NCBI GenBank assembly: GCA_900471525.1
Contig: UCEZ01000024.1
Span: 1-64,000, forward strand
Origin: Hyphomicrobiales bacterium
Lineage (GTDB): Bacteria; Pseudomonadota; Alphaproteobacteria; Rhizobiales; Rhizobiaceae
DNA length: 64,000 nucleotides
Reading direction: 5' to 3'
Position numbers and translations under genes: made by a program. Below the pieces are notes generated by a model that was given only the letters and a program-made list of their open reading frames with translations, did no database searches and was not told the DNA's origin. Below are positions 38,401-45,976 of this stretch, piece by piece (the stretch's first letter is position 1; every line of letters begins with the position of its first letter).

Positions 38401-38839
38401 ATGGATGATCCATCAAACCGTCTATCGATAACGCGTGAACCAAAACCGCAGCCTCGACCGACGAAGGCATTCGTTGTCTGGACAACATCGAAACCGCTAG
38501 ATCAAAATCGTCGGTCTCGCCGTTTACGCGGGCGAGTACAATTTTAGATAAGCTGTCTGCAGCTTCGTCGATCCAGTCTGATGACGTGCGATGCTGCCCT
38601 ACCGCCGCTTCGAAAGCATTAACAAGAGCCTCTAATGGAAGGTCACCGGCTATCGGTTCAACGGCATCTAACTGATTGTCCACAAACCCCTCCAGAGCAC
38701 GAATCGGCGGCCGGAGCCCTCGTTCGTCGACACTATTCCCGGGAATTTCCAAGGGGAAGTGCAAACGTTGCAGGTCGTCACCCAGATACACGGCACGAGA
38801 GTGGTTATTCACAGAACACCTACTCCGCCCAAGACGCAT
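35441..38839 (-). CDS. STAND-type NTPase fused to a C-terminal phosphoribosyltransferase-like domain
   Basis: About 1132 residues from ATG 38839 (MRLGRSRCSVNNHSR). The first 420 residues are unassigned, with helical and beta-sandwich-like parts. Around residue 455 a STAND/AAA NTPase begins: AFVGRADQVKAL, Walker A GQKRIGKTSLA (about 475), Walker B KYVLILDEFDEI (about 570) and a winged-helix-like region (VTPVLNDFIKRGILRENNKA). The C-terminus (about 920-1130) has LLVVVDDLIATGGAVSGN, a PRPP-binding loop of phosphoribosyltransferases, and ends with VVFPANCPNNSLPILHSKG ... LFPRL, a tail I associate with the conflict-system class called PRTase-CE. This is the layout of a ligand-sensing NTPase with an enzyme effector. 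Confidence 0.78.
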   Translation of the reverse strand: MRLGRSRCSVNNHSRAVYLGDDLQRLHFPLEIPGNSVDERGLRPPIRALEGFVDNQLDAVEPIAGDLPLEALVNAFEAAVGQHRTSSDWIDEAADSLSKIVLARVNGETDDFDLAVSMLSRQRMPSSVEAAVLVHALSIDGLMDHPSLECDHRFIAEICERNLPDIAQFAGATEKRQTHDKITALAGAHARITAILTPLSAVTSDIDGIIASRQQILSALNNGIVKIYCGPYDVQQVRTRVDVAIKKISRLSKETISFWDDLSDAESYLRDQKVYLDQNHSFLFRDFFGPFVEAASQAIEKIVSSTRGRAKTNITARTIGNGSLQKRYPLHDVGRDISLVIPLRSSGPGVARNLNVRAEYNRTQLKINNDVLALGNVVAGDFAAVFTVQVLAAATGAELMITVTWDEAGHAESRDSIFLIEVNAQNANVDWASLEYQHPYSTDVAKGEAFVGRADQVKALGNRMLRQPMEPFFVTGQKRIGKTSLALAAAEFAKAHSPSTIHVKYLLWGRIAHDDPRASMRELGEQLSGFIKSTLPREIEIPELSFTGSLAPLASLADLAYEARPDSKYVLILDEFDEIHPELYQQGNLAETFFANLRALTTCENLCLVLVGGENMPFIMDRQGQKLNKLIPFRLDYFSRDREWDDFKTLVRKPTEDSIYWHEDAISEVFNLTNGNPYFAKIVCSSVFQNSVRERDADVTLQEVRDCLASNIRSFDVNSFAHLWMDGIHKPPSEREPDILRRSRALVALGRAVRRGGNVNLASILAGRDGIVLTDAEVTPVLNDFIKRGILRENNKAYDFVLPIFKAWLTEIGINRLLADALGEELAATVMQAEDAAYVSSDEISLLVKQWPTYQGKQIGTDDVRAWLDQVKSHQDQRLLFKLLGALSFYNEADIRERLRTLHGLVRPMLPEFIQRKRSERRTDLLITYLDGEGKSGQYYASRYAEENNLSVKCIISPNSFATSVQEHVARHGPPALLVVVDDLIATGGAVSGNIASFAKENKAILQSLNLPIIILTMVATKEGDAAVREALDEFDWMNGDLRYCELLSDDKFAFGDHNPVWGGDDERDRAKSLVRDLGGHIYRDNPLGFGNLGILVVFPANCPNNSLPILHSKGRQGDKVTWQPLFPRLTN

Positions 38840-38972
38840 ATGAATCCGCCGGGTTGCGTTGGGTAGAGGCGAGAGCATGAAACAGACCGAAATCACGCGC
38901 CGGGACTTGAACCACGACGCTCAGTGCGGTCGCCACGATGGCCGTGGCGTAGAGAGTAAGTTTCCCGTTCAT
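38820..38972 (-). CDS. Small exported or membrane protein, 50 aa
   Basis: ATG 38972 has a strong ribosome site (CCGGAGAACTGCC). The product MNGKLTLYATAIVATALSVV is a signal-peptide-like helix followed by QVPARDFGLFHALASTQRNP. Its end overlaps the start of the STAND NTPase by 20 bases in another frame. It may be a real leader gene coupled to the NTPase, or the 5' stub of a copper-region gene cut by insertion of the island. Confidence 0.5.
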   Translation of the reverse strand: MNGKLTLYATAIVATALSVVVQVPARDFGLFHALASTQRNPADSYASWAE

Positions 38973-39062
38973 GGCAGTTCTCCGGGTGGCGGGTGGGAAA
39001 TTGCCCCTCGACTAACGCCGCGACTGCGCACCGGCACATCGGCCCCAGGGAGTTTGGTTGTA

Positions 39063-39125
39063 TCCGATATTGGCAATGTCTCGCGGTCCGGCGAGACATT
39101 GCAGCCGAGCGCCAGGTATATCGGA
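39063..39125. repeat. Nested inverted repeat (12-bp inside 8-bp perfect stems)
   Basis: GCAATGTCTCGC (39073-39084) and GCGAGACATTGC (39091-39102) pair perfectly across a 6-base loop. Outside them TCCGATAT (39063-39070) pairs with ATATCGGA (39118-39125). G/C blocks GGCCCC near 39041 and GGGGC near 39129 could extend it. It lies between DUF411 and the accessory island. Confidence 0.8.
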
Positions 39126-39168
39126 CCCGGGGCTGGCTCTTTGCATATCGCCGGGAGACCTACCGACT

Positions 39169-39624
39169 TCAAATTTTTGGCCTAACCGCCTGATAAAGTA
39201 TGCTCGACCCGTCTTTGTTCACCGCATAGACGTCGTAAGATGCTTTCGGGTCGTTGCCCATTCCCAGTGATCCAGCTGGCATTCCCGGAACGGCGAGCCC
39301 GGCAATTTGCGGGCGTTCGGCGACCAATTTTTTCACTGCATCCACGGGAACGTGACCTTCCAAGTAATACCCGGCAACAACCGCTGTGTGGCAGCCTTGC
39401 ATTTCAGCAGGAACGGCGAACCGCTCCTTGATGATGTTGAGATCGTCCACGTCTTCAGCCCGCACGGAAAAACCAGCGTTTTTCATCGCCTCGGCCCATG
39501 CGTGACAACAGCCACAGTTCGGGTCCTTGTAGACGATCATGCTTTCACCGGCCGCCCGCGCTACTCCGACCAAGGAAAACGATCCTAGCGCGACGACGGA
39601 ATAAAGGAATTGCCTTCGTTTCAT
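39169..39624 (-). CDS. DUF411 copper-associated periplasmic protein
   Basis: A Tat-like or Sec signal (MKRRQFLYSVVALGSFSLVG, cut after ARA) precedes the DUF411 core: MIVYKDPNCGCCHAWAEAMK with the CGCC metal-binding motif, QGCHTAVVAGYYLEGHVPVD with a further Cys and His, then GLAVPGMPAGSLGM. 151 residues. DUF411 proteins accompany Cu/Zn resistance genes and bind metal in the periplasm. It lies downstream of cusA on the same strand. Confidence 0.88.
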   Translation of the reverse strand: MKRRQFLYSVVALGSFSLVGVARAAGESMIVYKDPNCGCCHAWAEAMKNAGFSVRAEDVDDLNIIKERFAVPAEMQGCHTAVVAGYYLEGHVPVDAVKKLVAERPQIAGLAVPGMPAGSLGMGNDPKASYDVYAVNKDGSSILYQAVRPKI

Positions 39625-39787
39625 TTTGATTGTCCTTTCCAAAAACGTTAGCCGACGGGAAACCAAGTTAATCGGCCCCCAATGCCGAGCTTCCGACTGC
39701 CTAAGGCATTGTCGGAGTTGCGCCGGACCGCAGTCAAATCACACTCACTCACGTTTCGGCGCTGGTTGTCCCGCTCCTGCATGCGCG

Positions 39788-39907
39788 TCAGCGGAAGAAC
39801 AGATATTTGACGAGCGCCGCGATTACGAGAACAACCACGGCGAACCCGACCAGGCCCGCAAGCCCCATGCCCCACATCATCGCGCTGCCCATCATATCGT
39901 TCATCAT
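39788..39907 (-). CDS. Met-rich single-span membrane miniprotein, 39 aa
   Basis: ATG 39907 follows GGGGAGGAACCC, 13 bases after the cusA stop. The product MMNDMMGSAMMWGMGLAGLV has eight methionines before one membrane helix (GFAVVVLVIAALV) and a basic end. Methionine clusters on the outer side bind Cu(I)/Ag(I), so a small accessory subunit of the RND pump is a reasonable guess. Confidence 0.6.
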   Translation of the reverse strand: MMNDMMGSAMMWGMGLAGLVGFAVVVLVIAALVKYLFFR

Positions 39908-39919
39908 GGGTTCCTCCCC

Positions 39920-42900
39920 TCATTCAGCCGCCTCGTTCAGAATCGACGATCTAGGCTTCAGGTCGACCATCCGGACTTCTGTGCTGGCGGGCAGCCGCCA
40001 GCCTTTGACCAGCCCATAGATCGCCGGAATCACCACCAAAGTAAGGATCGTCGACGAAATCATTCCGCCGATCATCGGCACGGCGATCCGCTGCATGATT
40101 TCTGACCCGGCACCTGTGCTCCAAAGAATAGGCACCAGTCCGGCCATGATCGCCACGACGGTCATCATCTTCGGCCGTACCCGCTCGACAGCACCGACCA
40201 TGATAGCCCGGTTCAGGTCGTCGCGGCTCATCAAACGCCCCGACCGCACGCACTGTCGCCATTGCTCGGCAAGCGCCTGGTCGAGGTAGATCAGCATGAT
40301 CACGCCAGTCTCTGCCGCGACGCCTGCCAAAGCGATGAACCCTACCGCTACTGCGACGGAGGCATTGAACCCCAACCACCACATCAACCAAATGCCACCG
40401 ACCAAGGCGAACGGCAGGGAGAGCATGACGATCAGCGTCTCTGCGAGCGCCTTGAAGTTCAGATAGAGCAGCAGAAATATCAGCGCGAGTGTCAGCGGCA
40501 CGACAATGGCGAGGCGTGCCTTGGCCCGTTCCAGGTATTCGAACTGTCCGCTCCATGCGACCGAATATCCGGAAGGCATCGTCACGCTGCTGGCAACGGC
40601 GTTTTGTGCTTCCGCGACATAGCCGCCCAGATCGCGATTGGCGATATCGACGAAGATGTAGACGGCAAGCTGACCATTTTCTGTCCGGATGGTGGTGGCA
40701 CCCCGGGTAAGCTTGACCTCTGCCACCTCCCCCAACGGTACTGTTCCGCCGCCAGGTAGCGAAACCTGGATATCTCGCGCAATCGATTGGGGATCGCTTC
40801 TAAACGCCCTCGGATATCGGATGGCAACTCCGTAGCGCTCCCTGCCCTCGACCGTCGAGGTAACCACTTCCGAGCCAAGCGCCATGCCAATCACATCCTG
40901 GACATCGTCGACGCTCAAGCCGTATCGCCCCAGTGCCGTGCGGTCCGGAATGATATCAAGATAGTAACCGCCGATCACACGCTCCGCATAGGCGCTCGAT
41001 GTTCCCGGGATTGTTTTCAGGACAGTCTCGATGTCACGAGCAACCCGTTCCATTTCCTTGAGATCGGTCCCGTAGACTTTGACGCCAACTGGCGTCCTGA
41101 TCCCCGTCGACAGCATGTCGATGCGGGCGCGGATCGGCATAGTCCAAGCATTGGAGACGCCCGGAAACTGAAGCGCCGAATCCATCTCCAGCTTCAAGCT
41201 GTCAATGGTTACGCCCGGCCGCCACGCAGATTTTGGTTTCAGGGTAATGATCGTCTCAAACATCTCCGTGGGTGCGGGATCGGTTGCGGTCAGCGCCCTT
41301 CCCGCTTTTCCGAAGACAGTTTCGACCTCCGGGAAGGATTTGATGATCCGATCCTGCGTTTGCATCAGCTCCGCAGCCTTAGTGATCGACAAGCCTGGAA
41401 GCGTTGTCGGCATGTACATAAGCGTGCCTTCGTTCAGGCTCGGCATGAACTCGCTGCCAATCTGACGGGCGGGCCAGATTGTCACGGCAAGCGCCACCAT
41501 CGCCAAGAGAATCGTGACTGTCTTTGCCTTGAGAACACTGGAGATGATCGGGCGATAAATCCAGATAAGGAACCGGTTAAGCGGATTCTTGTGTTCCGGA
41601 ACGATCTTACCCCGGACGAACACAACCATCAGAGCGGGCACGAGCGTGACCGACAACAATGCCGCCGCTGCCATCGCGAAAGTTTTCGTGAACGCGAGCG
41701 GCCCGAACAACCGGCCTTCTTGTGACTCCAGCGTGAAGATCGGCAGAAACGAGACCGTGATGATCAGCAGGCTGAAGAACAGAGCTGGCCCTACTTCACT
41801 CGCGGCTTTGATCAGAACCTCCGTTCGAGGTTTGCCAGGCGGAGCGCGTTCCAGGTGCTTGTGGGCGTTCTCAATCATAACGATGGCCGCGTCGATCATC
41901 GCGCCTATGGCGATGGCGATACCTCCAAGGCTCATGATATTCGCCCCGATCCCTAAAGAACGCATCCCGGCAAAGGCGATCAAGATACCGATTGGCAGCA
42001 TGATGATCGCGACAAGGGCGCTACGGACATGCAGCAGGAATGCGATTGTCACCAGGGCGACAACGATGGACTCCTCGATGAGCGTTGCTTTGAGCGTTTC
42101 GATAGCGGCGTTGATCAGTTCAGATCGATCATAGACCGGAAGGATTTCCGTCCCTTCCGGCAAGCTGTCCTTGATCGCGGCTAAGCTCTTCTTGGCGTTG
42201 TCGATGACAGTCAAGGCGTTTGCGCCGAAGCGCTGGAGCACGATGCCGCTCGCGACCTCACCTTCGCCATTCAACTCAGTGATGCCCCGGCGTTCGTCCG
42301 GAACCAGCTCAACCCTGGCGACGTCGGAAAGACGCAGCGGGATGCCGCCGTTGGTTTTCAGGACGATGCTCTCGATGTCCTTGATGCCCTGAAGGTAGCC
42401 CTTCCCGCGCACCATGAATTCGAACTCGGAGATTTCGACAGTCCGGCCGCCGACATCGCGATTGCTGGACCGCACGGCATCGGCGATATCCGACAGAGAG
42501 ACGTTCTGGGCCTTCAGCCGCGCGGGATCGACGACGATGGAATACTGTTTGACGAAGCCGCCGACGCTGGCGACTTCCGCCACGCCTTCGGACTTCGAAA
42601 CGGCGAAGCGCACGACCCAGTCCTGAAGCGACCGAAGTTCGGCCAGCGACAGTTCCTTTGCGACAACGGCATACTGGTAGACCCAGCCCACGCCGGTCGC
42701 GTCCGGCCCGAGGCTGGGTGACACGCCGTCGGGCAGACGGCTTGCAGCCGCGTTTAGATATTCGAGCACGCGGCTGCGGGCCCAATACGGATCGGTTCCG
42801 TCTTCGAAAATCACGTAGACGAACGACACGCCGAAGAACGAGAAGCCGCGCACGACCTTCGATTTCGGCACGGTCAGCATCGAGGTCGTCAAGGGATAGG

Positions 42901-43096
42901 TGACCTGATCCTCAACGACCTGTGGTGCCTGCCCGGGATAGTCGGTGAAGACGATCACCTGGACGTCGGACAGATCGGGGATTGCATCGAGCGGTAACGT
43001 GCGAAGCGCATAGATGCCACCTGCGATGGACAGTGCTGCGCCCACGAAGATAAGGACGAGATTGCGGGCCGACCATGAGATGAGGTGCGCGATCAT
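39920..43096 (-). CDS. cusA: Heavy-metal RND efflux pump, CusA/CzcA family
   Basis: 1058 residues. MIAHLISWSARNLVLIFVGA starts the first membrane helix; DVQVIVFTDYPGQAPQVVED and YPLTTSMLTVPKSKVVRGFS are standard HME-RND features. Helix 4 has GGIAIAIGAMIDAAIVMIEN with the proton-relay acids (D, E), typical of the Cus/Czc group. The internal repeat follows with two large periplasmic loops. The cluster with copper genes points to Cu(I)/Ag(I) as substrate. It overlaps cusB by 4 bases (ATGA). No cusC outer-membrane gene is in the window. Confidence 0.92.
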   Translation of the reverse strand: MIAHLISWSARNLVLIFVGAALSIAGGIYALRTLPLDAIPDLSDVQVIVFTDYPGQAPQVVEDQVTYPLTTSMLTVPKSKVVRGFSFFGVSFVYVIFEDGTDPYWARSRVLEYLNAAASRLPDGVSPSLGPDATGVGWVYQYAVVAKELSLAELRSLQDWVVRFAVSKSEGVAEVASVGGFVKQYSIVVDPARLKAQNVSLSDIADAVRSSNRDVGGRTVEISEFEFMVRGKGYLQGIKDIESIVLKTNGGIPLRLSDVARVELVPDERRGITELNGEGEVASGIVLQRFGANALTVIDNAKKSLAAIKDSLPEGTEILPVYDRSELINAAIETLKATLIEESIVVALVTIAFLLHVRSALVAIIMLPIGILIAFAGMRSLGIGANIMSLGGIAIAIGAMIDAAIVMIENAHKHLERAPPGKPRTEVLIKAASEVGPALFFSLLIITVSFLPIFTLESQEGRLFGPLAFTKTFAMAAAALLSVTLVPALMVVFVRGKIVPEHKNPLNRFLIWIYRPIISSVLKAKTVTILLAMVALAVTIWPARQIGSEFMPSLNEGTLMYMPTTLPGLSITKAAELMQTQDRIIKSFPEVETVFGKAGRALTATDPAPTEMFETIITLKPKSAWRPGVTIDSLKLEMDSALQFPGVSNAWTMPIRARIDMLSTGIRTPVGVKVYGTDLKEMERVARDIETVLKTIPGTSSAYAERVIGGYYLDIIPDRTALGRYGLSVDDVQDVIGMALGSEVVTSTVEGRERYGVAIRYPRAFRSDPQSIARDIQVSLPGGGTVPLGEVAEVKLTRGATTIRTENGQLAVYIFVDIANRDLGGYVAEAQNAVASSVTMPSGYSVAWSGQFEYLERAKARLAIVVPLTLALIFLLLYLNFKALAETLIVMLSLPFALVGGIWLMWWLGFNASVAVAVGFIALAGVAAETGVIMLIYLDQALAEQWRQCVRSGRLMSRDDLNRAIMVGAVERVRPKMMTVVAIMAGLVPILWSTGAGSEIMQRIAVPMIGGMISSTILTLVVIPAIYGLVKGWRLPASTEVRMVDLKPRSSILNEAAE

Positions 43097-44520
43097 GGCT
43101 TCACCTCGTCTGGCGTCAGGGCGCTGAGTGCGGCGTTTAGGTTGCTTTCGGCGTCGAGGAGGAAATTGGCAGAAACAACCACGCGGTCTCCAGCCGCGAT
43201 CCCATTGGTGACCTCGGTGACATCTTCACCCCGGATGCCCAAGGCCACGTCCACCGGTTCGAACTTTCCCTCTCCCTTGTCGAGAAACACAATCTGGCGG
43301 TCGCCCGTGTCGATAACCGAGCTGTTCGGGACGGCGACGACCGGGTTTCCAGCTCCAGCCGCGATTTCGACCTCGGCATACATGTTGGACATCAGTTGCC
43401 CGTCAGGATTTGGAAGCTCGATCCGGACTTTTGTCGTCCGCGTCTGCATCTGGACCTCCGGATAGATGAGGTCGACCTTGCCCGTAAAAACCTTGCCGGG
43501 CAGATTGCGGACGTTAACGGACACGACCGCCCCCTTTCGGACGGCACTCAGTTCGTATTCGGGGACATCAGCGATCACCCAGACCTTGGAGACGTCCGCG
43601 ATGCGGAACAGGATGTCACCGGCCTCCGCCATCATGCCACTCACCGCCATGCGCTCCAGGACAACGCCATCGCGCGGTGAAGTGTAGCTGATGCTCTGCG
43701 GAACCTTCCGTTCGTTTGCGATGCTGGTGATTGTAGCCGTCGGCACACCGAGATTTTTCAGGCGCAGCGCCGAACCAGAATCCGGGCCGGGCTTGCCACC
43801 ATTGCGCATCTCGGTCGCGTATTCGGCTCCGGCCGTCGCGATCTCCTTCGAATAGAAATGGAAGAGATTTTCGCCTCTTTTGATCCTGTCGCCGGTCGTG
43901 ACGTCGGCGACGTCCTCAACGAAGGCGTCGGCCCGCATGGAAATGATGCTGACCATGCGCTCATCGAGTGTGACGGTGCCCGGCACCCGGATTTTCCGGC
44001 TGACCGTGATAGTTTCTGCCAGCGCGGTCTTGACGCCGGTCCGCTGCAGCTTTCCGAGGGAGACCCTCACGGTCGAGCTTTCGCCGACCTCCCCGTCATA
44101 GACAGGCAAGTAGTCCATCCCCATGGAATCCTTCTTGGGCACCTTGGACGTGTCGGGAAGGCCCATGGGATTCCGGTAATATAGAATCTTGCGCTCGGTA
44201 CTCGCGGACGCTTCATCAGCGGCCGGGAGTACGACACCCTTTTCACCGAAGCTGACGTCCTCGCTTTCACGAACGGCCACGAATGGCCGCCCGTCGTTTG
44301 TATTCTTTGGCTCGGCGGAATACTCGGCCAGACCGTCCGGGTGGCTGTAATAGATCACAGCCCCTGTCCCCTCGGGTCTCGGTTCCGCTTCGGCGGCCAT
44401 GTGACTGGCCCCGAGGTACGCTCCGACGACCGAGACGACATCGCTCTTTCCGGCCCAATAGCCTCCCCCGCCGACGAACGCGGCGAGGGAGAGCGTGGCG
44501 ATAACGCGTGACGTGCTCAC
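43093..44520 (-). CDS. cusB: Periplasmic adaptor of the RND pump, CusB family
   Basis: 475 residues from GTG 44520 (VSTSRVIATLSLAAFVGGG), which overlaps the stop of the upstream gene (GTGA). After a membrane anchor there are two heavy-metal-binding segments: VIYYSHPDGLAEYS and ILYYRNPMGLPDTSKVPKKD-SMGMDYLPVYD, the YHS-like Met-rich domain of CusB. The hairpin, lipoyl and beta-barrel parts follow (SYTSPRDGVVLERMAVSG, VWVIADVPEYELSAVRKG). It links CusA to an outer-membrane channel and passes Cu(I) to it. Confidence 0.92.
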   Translation of the reverse strand: MSTSRVIATLSLAAFVGGGGYWAGKSDVVSVVGAYLGASHMAAEAEPRPEGTGAVIYYSHPDGLAEYSAEPKNTNDGRPFVAVRESEDVSFGEKGVVLPAADEASASTERKILYYRNPMGLPDTSKVPKKDSMGMDYLPVYDGEVGESSTVRVSLGKLQRTGVKTALAETITVSRKIRVPGTVTLDERMVSIISMRADAFVEDVADVTTGDRIKRGENLFHFYSKEIATAGAEYATEMRNGGKPGPDSGSALRLKNLGVPTATITSIANERKVPQSISYTSPRDGVVLERMAVSGMMAEAGDILFRIADVSKVWVIADVPEYELSAVRKGAVVSVNVRNLPGKVFTGKVDLIYPEVQMQTRTTKVRIELPNPDGQLMSNMYAEVEIAAGAGNPVVAVPNSSVIDTGDRQIVFLDKGEGKFEPVDVALGIRGEDVTEVTNGIAAGDRVVVSANFLLDAESNLNAALSALTPDEVKP

Positions 44521-44921
44521 GGAACTGCCTTGAGCACGAGTTCGCCCTGAACCGTTTCCGGTTCGCCTTGGACCTTGGCGGCGATCTGGAACCGCCATCC
44601 GCCCTCCATGGAAAGGTTCGTCGTGAAGGTATAGACGCCGGGTTCGGTGGATGCCGAGGCCTCGACCGGCGTTGTCATCGTCTCCATGCCTTCTGGAGCC
44701 ATATCCATACGCGTGGTGAAGATGACTGCATCGGGAACTGATTTGCCAGTTCGCTTATCAATCAGGCGGACAGATACGGTTTCTCCGGCACCCTGTTTGA
44801 TGTCGGCCGTGACTGCCTGGAATTCGTAGTCGGTTGCCGCAGCGGAGGAGGCAACTGGAGTTGCCAACAGCATTGCGCCTGCGAGGAGGACGGCCCCCGC
44901 GTTAAAGACTGTCTTGTTCAT
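44517..44921 (-). CDS. YtkA/FixH-like periplasmic protein
   Basis: 134 residues with a signal peptide (AGAVLLAGAMLLATPVASSA) and a single beta-sandwich: VSVRLIDKRTGKSVPDAVIF, TRMDMAPEGMETM (Met-rich) and YTFTTNLSMEGGWRFQIAAK, the YtkA-like pattern. Proteins of this type are found before cusB in rhizobial copper operons and probably bind copper in the periplasm. First gene of the cus operon. Confidence 0.82.
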   Translation of the reverse strand: MNKTVFNAGAVLLAGAMLLATPVASSAAATDYEFQAVTADIKQGAGETVSVRLIDKRTGKSVPDAVIFTTRMDMAPEGMETMTTPVEASASTEPGVYTFTTNLSMEGGWRFQIAAKVQGEPETVQGELVLKAVP

Positions 44922-45044
44922 GATTCAATGTCTCATCCGGACGGGTCCGCGACCGCGTCCTTAGTCAAAATGGATCGCTGTCAGGACGACCGGCCGCATG
45001 ACGCGGACACGGCTCAAATGACAACGCGCTTCAATGACGGGAGA

Positions 45045-45416
45045 TCAGACTCTGGGAGGGCGAGCGGGGGGATCAACGAAGGTTGATGCCAGTTCTGCAT
45101 GACGCATCACGATGAACCGTTGCGCGATCCAGCCTGGTTTTAGCGCCCATTCATGATTATTGGCCGACTGACCGACAATCGCAGTAGTGCAGAGCAACGC
45201 AAGGGGGCAGGCCTTGCCGCAGTCTAGCTTGATGGGCTTCTGTTCCGGGCAGCACGGCATTTCATCGGGCATATCCATGCCAGCCATCACAACCGGTGGA
45301 GACGAAACTGATGACGCCATAGCACTGTCGGCTGCTCCGACGCCAACGGGACCAAGGATGATCCCGAGCAGGGCAGTAATGAAGAATAGCCGGTGCAAGG
45401 TTTTCAGAAACGACAT
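45045..45416 (-). CDS. Exported Cys/Met-rich copper-associated hypothetical protein
   Basis: From ATG 45416 (MSFLKTLHRLFFITALLGII) a signal peptide leads to a mature part with MAGMDMPDEMPCCPEQKP and CGKACPLALLCTTAIVG: several Met, a CC pair and CxxxCPLxxxC. These are metal-ligand-type patterns. Longer in-frame starts exist at 45422 and 45542. It is divergent from copZ and may share the CueR-type promoter region. Family not identified. Confidence 0.62.
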   Translation of the reverse strand: MSFLKTLHRLFFITALLGIILGPVGVGAADSAMASSVSSPPVVMAGMDMPDEMPCCPEQKPIKLDCGKACPLALLCTTAIVGQSANNHEWALKPGWIAQRFIVMRHAELASTFVDPPARPPRV

Positions 45417-45559
45417 GCCCATACTCTGGCATGCGGCGAACGACGTGTGAAGTAGGCTCACGGAAATGTGCAATAGGTCGTTCAAGAAATATGAAGCGGC
45501 CGTTTCGTCCCCCAGAGCACCGCTAGTGTATTTAGTTTTCATGAAACCCTGAGCCCCCC

Positions 45560-45590
45560 TTGACCTTCCCACCGTTGGAAGCCCCACATT
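45560..45590 (+). promoter_or_regulatory. CueR-type promoter of copZ
   Basis: TTGACC (-35) at 45560-45565 overlaps the dyad CCTTCC-N7-GGAAGC (45564-45582), followed about 19 bases later by an A/T-containing -10 (around 45585-45591). The long spacer and the dyad are those of MerR-family copper promoters, closely like the E. coli copA operator CCTTCC-N7-GGAAGG. copZ starts 30 bases downstream. Confidence 0.8.
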
Positions 45591-45619
45591 CATGGCAACA
45601 CATCGAAAGGAGACAACAG

Positions 45620-45823
45620 ATGTATGAGTTCGATATACCGAACATGACATGCGGCCACTGCAAGGGTACCGTGGAGAAAGCTATCAAATCCGCCGATCCG
45701 AGCGCCGCTGCTACAATCGATCTAGCGTCAAGGAAGGCGAAGGTGCAGACAGCTCTTGATCCTTCCGTGATTGGCCAGGCGATTGAGCAAGCTGGTTATC
45801 CAGTGACTATTAGCCGACTTTAA
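45620..45823 (+). CDS. copZ: Copper chaperone CopZ
   Basis: 67-residue HMA domain: MYEFDIPNMTCGHCKGTVEK with the CxxC copper site at MTCGHC, then the ferredoxin-like fold to AIEQAGYPVTISRL. It carries Cu(I) in the cytosol to P1B ATPases and to CueR. Good ribosome site (AAAGGAGACAACAG). Confidence 0.9.
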   Translation: MYEFDIPNMTCGHCKGTVEKAIKSADPSAAATIDLASRKAKVQTALDPSVIGQAIEQAGYPVTISRL

Positions 45824-45829
45824 TGAGCA

Positions 45830-45865
45830 AGGCGATGCCTCCGCTGACGAGCGAGGGCATCGCCT
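45830..45865 (+). terminator. Hairpin after copZ
   Basis: AGGCGATGCC pairs perfectly with GGCATCGCCT across a 16-base loop, 7 bases after the copZ stop. T-rich tail weak (TGTTGCGATAT). Confidence 0.65.
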
Positions 45866-45976
45866 GTTGCGATATATCCGTGAGTTTGCCAGTGGCAATT
45901 ATGCGATGAAGTGGTATCTGCCTGGCCGAACCACGCGGAAACGGCGAGTTTACCGGCTTGCTTCGGACTGGACTGA

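Noticed and set aside
35441-38839. Retron-type system built around the PRTase domain
   Set aside because: No reverse transcriptase or ncRNA-like repeat is present on either side.
38895-38925. GGTTCAAGTCCCGG-like string on the minus strand resembling a tRNA T-arm (possible att site)
   Set aside because: The T-stem does not pair (GTGG against CCCGG), no acceptor or anticodon arm is found, and the bases are explained by the small exported ORF at 38820-38972.
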